Assembly: GCF_030252345.1 (NCBI RefSeq)
Contig: NZ_CP126980.1
Span: 7,083,501-7,147,500, forward strand
Source of the DNA: Actinoplanes oblitus
Lineage (GTDB): Bacteria; Actinomycetota; Actinomycetes; Mycobacteriales; Micromonosporaceae
Direction of reading: 5' to 3'
Length of the DNA stretch: 64,000 nucleotides
Shown here: positions 60,630 to 64,000 of the stretch, piece by piece
Position numbering within the stretch: position 1 is the first letter of the stretch
Layout: each line of letters begins with the position of its first letter
Translations under genes and position numbers: made by a program
The notes under the pieces: model-generated
Seen by the model: only the letters and a program-made list of their open reading frames with translations
Told to the model about the DNA's origin: nothing
Database searches by the model: none

Positions 60630-60717
60630 CCCCGGCACACCGCGCTGATCCCGGCACACCGCGCTGATCCCGGCACGCCGCGCTGATCCCGGCACGCCGC
60701 GCTGATCCCGGCACGCC
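60623..60717. repeat. Five 19-bp tandem repeats between convergent genes
   Basis: Five consecutive 19-bp units, consensus gcgctgatcccggcacgcc, run head to tail. The first contains the SDR stop codon (60627-60629), and the array ends 18 bp before the PPTase stop. Units 3-5 are identical; units 1-2 carry acacc for acgcc, and unit 1 also has gac for gat. A translational read-through on either strand would be repetitive. Confidence 0.95.
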
Positions 60718-60735
60718 GCACGCCCGGCGGCGCGC

Positions 60736-61422
60736 TCAGGGCAGCGCCACCACGACCCGCTGGGCGTGCGCCACGGTCACCGCCGTGACCACGAAGTCGG
60801 CCGTGGCGAGGTAACGCCCGCGCAGCTCGGTCAGCGGCGGGCCGCCGTCCACCCGGGTGCCGTCGACCGACAGGTGACCGGTGAACGTCCGGGTGAACGG
60901 GTCGATCACCAGCCGCGCCTCCTCGAAACCGAGCCAGCGCCGGGTCAGCGGGTACCAGGCCTTGTAGATCGACTCCTTGGCGCTGAACAGCAACCGGTCC
61001 CAGCTCACCGACGGGTCGGTCCGGGCCAGCCGGTCGACCATGTCGCGTTCGTCGAGACCGGCCACCGCCTCCGCCACGCCGTCCGGCAGCGGCTCGTTCG
61101 GCTCCGCGTCGATGCCCACGCCGGCCAGGTCGGCCAGCCGGGCCACCACCGCCGCGCGGTACCCGGCGCAGTGCGTGATGCTGCCGATCACCCCGGCCGG
61201 CCACTGCGGCGCGCGCCGCGGGTCCGGCCGGATCGGCGCGGGCGGGAACCCCAGCCGGGCGAGCGCCTCGCGGGCGCACCGCCGGGCCGTGACGAACTCC
61301 CGGCGGCGGCCCTCCACCGCCTTCGCCACCAGGTCCTCCTCGCCGGGAAAGACCGCCTCGCCCGGTACGTCGGCGAACGCCTCCACGGCGACCACGTCCG
61401 GGGGCAACAACCGTTCGATCAT
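60736..61422 (-). CDS. 4'-phosphopantetheinyl transferase (EntD/Sfp type)
   Basis: This has 228 residues from ATG 61422, which overlaps the stop of the metallophosphoesterase gene (ATGA). It has the EntD-like N-terminal 'RRREFVTARRCAREAL', the metal-binding 'GVGIDAEPNEPLP' (Asp105) and 'LLFSAKESIYKAWYP' (Lys149-Glu150), the signature of PPTases that move phosphopantetheine from CoA to the Ser of carrier proteins. Such broad-specificity enzymes activate PKS and NRPS carriers, and more than a dozen need this in the cluster. It is the only PPTase in the window. Pairing with a metallophosphoesterase gene is common in actinomycetes, so it may also serve other clusters. Confidence 0.95.
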   Translation of the reverse strand: MIERLLPPDVVAVEAFADVPGEAVFPGEEDLVAKAVEGRRREFVTARRCAREALARLGFPPAPIRPDPRRAPQWPAGVIGSITHCAGYRAAVVARLADLAGVGIDAEPNEPLPDGVAEAVAGLDERDMVDRLARTDPSVSWDRLLFSAKESIYKAWYPLTRRWLGFEEARLVIDPFTRTFTGHLSVDGTRVDGGPPLTELRGRYLATADFVVTAVTVAHAQRVVVALP

Positions 61423-62252
61423 GACTGCTCCGGGAGGATCCGGCGCATCGGCGCCGGGTCGGCGCCCCGGCGGCCCCACTCGCGGGGATAGCCGAGTGAC
61501 ACCTCCTCGAAGCGCACGCCGTCGTGGTACGTGGTCCGCGGGATGTGCAGGTGGCCGTAGACCGCCACCGCGCACCGGAACCGGAGGTGCCAGTCGGCGG
61601 TCCGCTCGGTCCCGCACCACTGGGCGAACTCGGGGTGCCACATCACCCGGGTCGGTTCCCGGATCAGCGGCCAGTGGCTGACCAGCACGGTGGGCAGCGC
61701 GGGATCGATGGCGGCGAGCCGCCGCTCGGACTCCCGCAGCCGGGCGGCGCACCAGGACTCGCGATCCGGGTACGGGTCCGGGTGCAGCAGCAACTCGTCG
61801 GTGCACACCACGCCGGCATCGTAGGCCCGCCGCAGCGACTCCTCCTTGGTCGTGGTGCCCGGTGCGCGGAACGAGTAGTCGTAGAGCTGGAAGAGGGGCG
61901 CGACCGTTACGGGGCCGCCCGCGCCCCTCCAGACCGGGAACTCGTCCTCCGGGGTCAGCACCCCGTTGTCCCGGCACATCCGCACCAGCGCCTGGTACCG
62001 GGCCTCACCGCGCAACCGCACCGGATCGGACGCGTGCGTCCAGAGCTCGTGGTTGCCCGGCGCCCAGATCACCGCCGCGAACCGGCTGCGCAGTTTGCGC
62101 AGTACCTCTTCGATGTCGCTGAAGCGCTCGCCCACGTCGCCGGCCACGATCAGCCAGTCGCCGTCCGACTCCGGCGCGAGGCGGTCGGCCACGCGCCGGT
62201 TCTCGGCGTACGAGACGTGCAGGTCGCTGACGGCGAACAGGGCTGACGTCAC
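61419..62252 (-). CDS. Calcineurin-like metallophosphoesterase
   Basis: This has 277 residues from GTG 62252, 7 bp after the MFS stop. The motifs of the two-metal phosphoesterase fold appear in order: 'DLHVSY' near residue 10, 'GDVGE' near 37, 'GNHELW' near 66, 'SHWPL' and 'GHLH' towards the end. No signal peptide is seen, so it should act in the cytoplasm. The substrate is unknown. Its coupling to the PPTase gene suggests a role related to phosphopantetheine or CoA, but this is only inference from context. Confidence 0.88.
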   Translation of the reverse strand: MTSALFAVSDLHVSYAENRRVADRLAPESDGDWLIVAGDVGERFSDIEEVLRKLRSRFAAVIWAPGNHELWTHASDPVRLRGEARYQALVRMCRDNGVLTPEDEFPVWRGAGGPVTVAPLFQLYDYSFRAPGTTTKEESLRRAYDAGVVCTDELLLHPDPYPDRESWCAARLRESERRLAAIDPALPTVLVSHWPLIREPTRVMWHPEFAQWCGTERTADWHLRFRCAVAVYGHLHIPRTTYHDGVRFEEVSLGYPREWGRRGADPAPMRRILPEQS

Positions 62253-62259
62253 GGGGTGC

Positions 62260-63882
62260 TCACTCGGCCGGGGTGCCGGCCGACTCCTTCGCCCGGCGCT
62301 GCTGAGCGTTGAGCATCTGCAGCGGCTTGTTCTTGATCAGCACGACGGCGACCACGGCCACCAGGGAGATCGGCGCGGCCACCAGGAACAGGTCCGCCGT
62401 CGCCGTGCCGTACGCCTCCTGCACCGCCTGCAGCACCGGGGGCGGCAGCTCGCTGAGGTCGGGCACCCGGGTGGAGCCACCACCACCGGCGGCGGCCGCG
62501 CCCAGGCGCTCCTGGAGCAGGTCGCTCACCCGGTTGGCGAGCACCGCGCCCAGGGCGCTGACCCCGATGGCGCCGCCCATGCTCCGGAAGAAGCTGACCG
62601 TGGCGGTGGCGACGCCGAGATGCTGTGCGGGCACGTCGTTCTGCGTCACCATGACCAGGTTCTGGATCAGCAGGCCGACGCCGGCGCCGGCCACCACCAT
62701 GATCGCGCCCAGCACCCACAGCGAGGTGTCCGCGTCGATCAGGCTGAACAGCAGCATCCCGGCCGTCATCAGCACCGCCCCGGCCACCAGGTACGGCTTC
62801 CAGCTGCCGCTCTTGGCGATCGCGCCACCGGCGACGGTGGACGCGGCCAGCATCCCGAAGACCAGCGGCAGCGACAGCACACCGGCGACCGTCGGCGACT
62901 TGCCCAGGCTGATCTGCAGGTACTGGGAGAGGAAGACACCGGTCGCGAACATCACCACACCGACCACCGCGGTGGCCAGGGTGGCGAACGCGACGGTCCG
63001 GTTGCGGAAGATGCTCGGCGGGATGATCGGCTCGGCCGCCCGTGACTCGACGAACCACGCCAGGACGAGCAGCAGCACGCCGCCGGAGACCAGGGCGGCG
63101 GTCTGCCAGGAGGCCCAGGCGTACTTGTCGCCGGCCAGCGTCGACCAGATCAGCAGGGTGCAGACGCCGCCGACGATGAGCGCGGCGCCGAGCCAGTCGA
63201 TCCGGACCGGGCGGCGGGTCACCGGCAGGTGCATGGTCCGCTGGAGCATCACCCCGGCGATGATCGAGAGCGGCACGCCGAGGAAGAAGCACCAGCGCCA
63301 GCCCAGCCAGGAGGTGTCCACCAGCAGGCCGCCGGCGAGCGGCGCGACGATGGTCGCGGCGCCGAAGACGGCGCTGAACAGGCCCGCGTAGCGGCCCATC
63401 TCGCGGGGCGACACCATGCTGGCCAGCACCACGATCGCCAGGGCGTTGACGCCGCCGGCGCCGATCCCCTGGATCACCCGGCTGAAGATCAGGAACTCGA
63501 CGTTCTGGGTCAGGCCGGCGATCAGCGAACCCGCGATGAACAGGCCGAGCGCCGTCTGGATCAGGATCTTCTTGTCGTAGAGGTCGGCCAGCTTGCCCCA
63601 GAGCGGGACGGCCGCGGTCATGGCCAGCAACTCCGCCGTGATGACCCAGGTGTACGCGGCCTGCGTGCTGCCCAGGTCGGCGACGATGCGCGGCAGTGCG
63701 TTCGCCACGATCGTCGACGCGAGGTTCGACACGAACATGGCCAGGAGCAGGCCGGAGAGCACCCGGCCGACGTCACGGGCAGCCGGCGCCCCACCGGCCG
63801 GGCTGGGGCCGGCGGGGCGCGGGCCGGCCGGCACACCGGGGGAGGTGCGGTGCTGCTCGGGCGGCGAGAGGTCAGCGGTCAT
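62260..63882 (-). CDS. MFS drug exporter, DHA2/EmrB-QacA family (14 TMS)
   Basis: This has 540 residues from ATG 63882 with aaggg at suitable spacing upstream. After a proline-rich cytoplasmic tail of about 35 residues come about fourteen membrane helices. The motif-A loop is 'LWGKLADLYDKKILIQTAL' and motif C is about 'SAVFGAATIVAPLAGGLLV', both typical of drug:proton antiporters of the EmrB/QacA subfamily. A long periplasmic loop lies near residue 470. It would pump the finished compound or similar hydrophobic molecules out with proton entry, and is the best export and self-resistance candidate in the window. It is the first gene of a set with metallophosphoesterase and PPTase. Confidence 0.92.
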   Translation of the reverse strand: MTADLSPPEQHRTSPGVPAGPRPAGPSPAGGAPAARDVGRVLSGLLLAMFVSNLASTIVANALPRIVADLGSTQAAYTWVITAELLAMTAAVPLWGKLADLYDKKILIQTALGLFIAGSLIAGLTQNVEFLIFSRVIQGIGAGGVNALAIVVLASMVSPREMGRYAGLFSAVFGAATIVAPLAGGLLVDTSWLGWRWCFFLGVPLSIIAGVMLQRTMHLPVTRRPVRIDWLGAALIVGGVCTLLIWSTLAGDKYAWASWQTAALVSGGVLLLVLAWFVESRAAEPIIPPSIFRNRTVAFATLATAVVGVVMFATGVFLSQYLQISLGKSPTVAGVLSLPLVFGMLAASTVAGGAIAKSGSWKPYLVAGAVLMTAGMLLFSLIDADTSLWVLGAIMVVAGAGVGLLIQNLVMVTQNDVPAQHLGVATATVSFFRSMGGAIGVSALGAVLANRVSDLLQERLGAAAAGGGGSTRVPDLSELPPPVLQAVQEAYGTATADLFLVAAPISLVAVVAVVLIKNKPLQMLNAQQRRAKESAGTPAE

Positions 63883-63911
63883 GTCGGACCCTTCGATGGA
63901 TGGCTTGTGGG

Positions 63912-63933
63912 GGTGCCGGGCACCGGCCCGGTG
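63912..63933. other. Overlapping palindromes upstream of the exporter
   Basis: ggtgcc-g-ggcacc (63912-63924) and caccgg-c-ccggtg (63921-63933) overlap in the 57-bp gap between the edge gene and the exporter. They could form a hairpin ending the edge gene, or bind a repressor of the exporter. The sequence alone does not decide. Confidence 0.35.
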
Positions 63934-63938
63934 CGGGC

Positions 63939-64000
63939 CTAGAGGTGCGCCGGCTGGGTCAGGCCGGTGGCGACGGCGGCGAACGCCTCGTCGACCAGCT
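63939..64000 (-). CDS. C-terminal end of an unidentified gene
   Basis: Read on the minus strand from the right edge, an open frame with strongly G/C-ending codons gives 'LVDEAFAAVATGLTQPAHL' and then a TAG at 63941-63939. Only about 20 residues are visible, too few to name. The position just upstream of a drug exporter would suit a TetR-type regulator, but that is a guess. Confidence 0.4.
   Translation of the reverse strand, partial: LVDEAFAAVATGLTQPAHL

Noticed and set aside
60623..60717. CRISPR array
   Set aside because: The 19-bp units abut with no unique spacers, and no cas genes are present.
1..64000. tRNA or rRNA genes, insertion sequences, attachment sites
   Set aside because: I saw no tRNA-like cloverleaf, rRNA stretch, transposase or terminal inverted repeats while reading, though short features could be missed by eye.

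Overview
The window is very high in GC. Codons mostly end in G or C, and there are many GTG starts and overlapping stop/start codons, so it comes from an actinomycete. A Micromonosporaceae (Actinoplanes-like) host is plausible, but that is inference only. Nearly all of it is one hybrid polyketide/non-ribosomal peptide gene cluster.

Left flank (1-2968): the tail of a GH30 glycosidase, a small membrane protein of the GAP/Sap type, and a NarL-type two-component pair.

Core operon (57585 down to 2987, minus strand): seven genes, every junction overlapping by 4 or 17 bp. In transcript order these are P3 (PKS/NRPS, 4104 aa), P4 (NRPS, 3029 aa), P1 (PKS, 2389 aa), P2 (PKS/NRPS, 6807 aa), a cation/proton antiporter, a three-domain trans-acting protein (acyl hydrolase, AT, enoylreductase), and a cytochrome P450. 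I number P1-P4 by the assembly order I infer, P1->P2->P3->P4, which is a circular permutation of gene order. P1 opens with a KSQ-ACP loading module and ends in a docking tail that fits the N-terminal coiled coil of P2. P2 ends in a non-elongating KS whose DH-ACP partner is at the start of P3. P4 ends in a condensation domain without its catalytic His and without a docking tail. The first two extension modules carry their own AT; the later PKS modules have none and need the trans AT. Adenylation codes read by eye give Gly (P2), Thr with an inserted FkbM-type methyltransferase (P3), Ser (P4), and an unassigned residue with an N-methyltransferase (P4). No thioesterase is visible.

Right flank (57586-64000): a 723-bp divergent control region, then a plus-strand flavin halogenase and an SDR, then a minus-strand set: MFS exporter, metallophosphoesterase, Sfp/EntD-type phosphopantetheinyl transferase, and the end of another gene at the edge. 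The PPTase can activate the carrier proteins, the halogenase, P450 and SDR are candidate tailoring enzymes, and the MFS protein and antiporter are candidates for export or self-protection.

Most notable are the mixed cis-/trans-AT line with permuted gene order, the KSQ loading module without an AT, the Thr adenylation domain with an FkbM insert, several dead carrier or catalytic domains at defined places, and a 712-bp nearly identical tract shared by two modules with codon use unlike its surroundings.
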